Assembly: GCF_003075035.1 (NCBI RefSeq)
Contig: NZ_QCZE01000001.1
Coordinates: forward strand, 444,187-508,186
Source of the DNA: Zobellella maritima
GTDB lineage: Bacteria > Pseudomonadota > Gammaproteobacteria > Enterobacterales > Aeromonadaceae
Length of the DNA stretch: 64,000 nucleotides
Direction of reading: 5' to 3'
The notes under the pieces were generated by a model, which had not been told where the DNA came from, ran no database searches, and saw nothing but the letters and a program-made list of their open reading frames with translations. Every line of letters begins with the position of its first letter. Position 1 is the first letter of the stretch. This document shows positions 63,181 to 64,000 of the stretch, one piece after another. A program made the translations under genes and the position numbers.

Positions 63181-64000
63181 ATGAACCTGGAAGACTATAT
63201 TCTCAGCCAAGAAGAAGAGACTCACAAACAGCGGCTGCACAACAAGTTGATGGATATGCTGGACCTGCCCATGTTGCAGACCGTATCCAATGCCGAGGCA
63301 GGTGAGCAGATCGAGCGTTTGTGTCTGCAGTTGATGCAGGACTCGCCGACGCCGCTTTCGCTGGAATCCCGCCAGAAAATTATCCGGCAGATCCTTGATG
63401 AAGTGCTGGGTCATGGGCCATTGGAGCCGCTGCTGGCCGATCCGAGCGTGGCCGATATCATGGTCAATGGTTGCAACAGTATTTATATAGAGCGACGGGG
63501 GCGAATAGAGAAGGTGCCGCTTACCTTTCGGGACGACAGCCACCTGATGGGTACCATAGAGCGGATCGTATCCAGTGTGGGCCGGCGCATAGATGAACTG
63601 TCACCCATGGTGGATGCCCGCTTGAAGGACGGCTCCCGAGTCAATGCCATTATCCCGCCGTTGGCCCTGAATGGACCGACCGTCTCCATCCGGCGCTTTA
63701 CCGTGGAAAAACTGGCCATCGACACCCTGATCGACTTCGGCACCATTACTCCGGCTATCGCCGAGGTGATGGAGGCGGTGGTCAAGGGCAAGCTCAATAT
63801 ACTGATCTCCGGCGGTACCGGCACGGGTAAGACCACCTTCCTGAATATACTCTCGGGTTTTATTCCCGCCAACCAGCGCATCATCACTATAGAAGATTCC
63901 GCCGAACTGCAACTGCAGCAGCCTCATGTGGTTCAGCTGGAAAGCCGGCCCGCCAACATAGAAGGCAGGGGAGAGATCAGCCAACGGGATCTGGTGAAAA
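63181..64000 (+). CDS. tadA: Tad pilus ATPase TadA/CpaF, 5' part
   Basis: The first 273 residues of the secretion ATPase that powers Flp assembly, cut by the window end. The frame is open from the ATG at 63181 (MNLEDYILSQEEETHKQRLHNKL), with GGGGG upstream, to the last base. It has the CpaF segments LDEVLGHGPLEPLLADPSVADIMVNG, DLSPMVDARLKDGSRVNAIIPPLALNGPTVSIRRF and Walker A GGTGTGKT at 211-218. Downstream tadB, tadC and tadD are expected outside the window. Confidence 0.95.
   Translation, partial: MNLEDYILSQEEETHKQRLHNKLMDMLDLPMLQTVSNAEAGEQIERLCLQLMQDSPTPLSLESRQKIIRQILDEVLGHGPLEPLLADPSVADIMVNGCNSIYIERRGRIEKVPLTFRDDSHLMGTIERIVSSVGRRIDELSPMVDARLKDGSRVNAIIPPLALNGPTVSIRRFTVEKLAIDTLIDFGTITPAIAEVMEAVVKGKLNILISGGTGTGKTTFLNILSGFIPANQRIITIEDSAELQLQQPHVVQLESRPANIEGRGEISQRDLVK

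Overview
The window is a chromosomal stretch of a moderately GC-rich gammaproteobacterium. The uvrC-pgsA-tRNA(Cys)-tRNA(Leu) block, an aldB-type aldehyde dehydrogenase, NtrC/sigma-54 promoters, a CRP-like site and a Flp/Tad pilus locus all fit that class. My best guess is an aquatic Aeromonadales member (Oceanimonas/Oceanisphaera/Zobellella-like). That guess rests on overall gene character, not on a marker I can test here. I saw no phage, integrase, insertion sequence or CRISPR array.

Layout. 0-1.8 kb: 3' end of uvrC, pgsA, tRNA-Cys and tRNA-Leu. 2-6.1 kb: a small unknown gene, a membrane GGDEF-EAL protein and a YafK-like L,D-transpeptidase. 6.1-11.2 kb: an AcoR-type sigma-54 activator divergent from an aldehyde dehydrogenase with a near-consensus -24/-12 promoter, then an iron-type alcohol dehydrogenase; two hairpin-forming repeat elements separate the two dehydrogenases. 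11.3-15.5 kb (minus strand): an aapJQMP amino-acid ABC transporter. 15.7-17.5 kb: an EAL-CBS-GGDEF protein. 17.5-23.7 kb: a translationally coupled minus-strand operon (binding protein, alkaline-phosphatase-superfamily hydrolase, two permeases, ATPase, HAD phosphatase) facing a GntR/UTRA regulator, with matching operator-like palindromes on both sides. It looks like an uptake and dephosphorylation route for an unidentified organophosphorus compound. 23.7-34.2 kb: mixed single genes (lipoprotein, BenE, RarD, Mut7-C nuclease, cupin, MltB-like transglycosylase, phosphoribosyltransferase, GNAT, PurU, lipoprotein 5'-nucleotidase). 34.6-37.1 kb: a sulfite-oxidase-fold periplasmic protein lacking a cofactor cysteine, paired with a GGDEF-EAL protein. 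37.2-41.5 kb: methylcitrate operon (GntR regulator, prpB, prpC, prpD).

41.5-50.9 kb is a nitrogen-salvage block: an NCS1 nucleobase-type permease behind a CRP-like site, the urease operon ureDABCEFG plus a HupE/UreJ nickel permease behind three NtrC-like sites and a sigma-54 promoter, then an NCS2 purine permease. Imported purines or related compounds could be degraded to urea and then to ammonia. 51-54.2 kb: REP-like repeats, asnS and a YcbB-like L,D-transpeptidase.

54.2-64 kb is a Flp/Tad pilus locus cut by the window end: a broken flp copy, an intact flp with two C-terminal-half cysteines, prepilin peptidase, a MoxR-like AAA+ ATPase that is not one of the standard Tad components, cpaB, the secretin cpaC, a small lipoprotein, tadG-, tadE- and tadF-like pseudopilins, cpaE/tadZ and the start of tadA/cpaF. 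The least conventional pieces are the AAA+ ATPase in the Tad locus, the phosphatase-bearing ABC operon, and the cofactor-less SUOX-fold/GGDEF-EAL pair.
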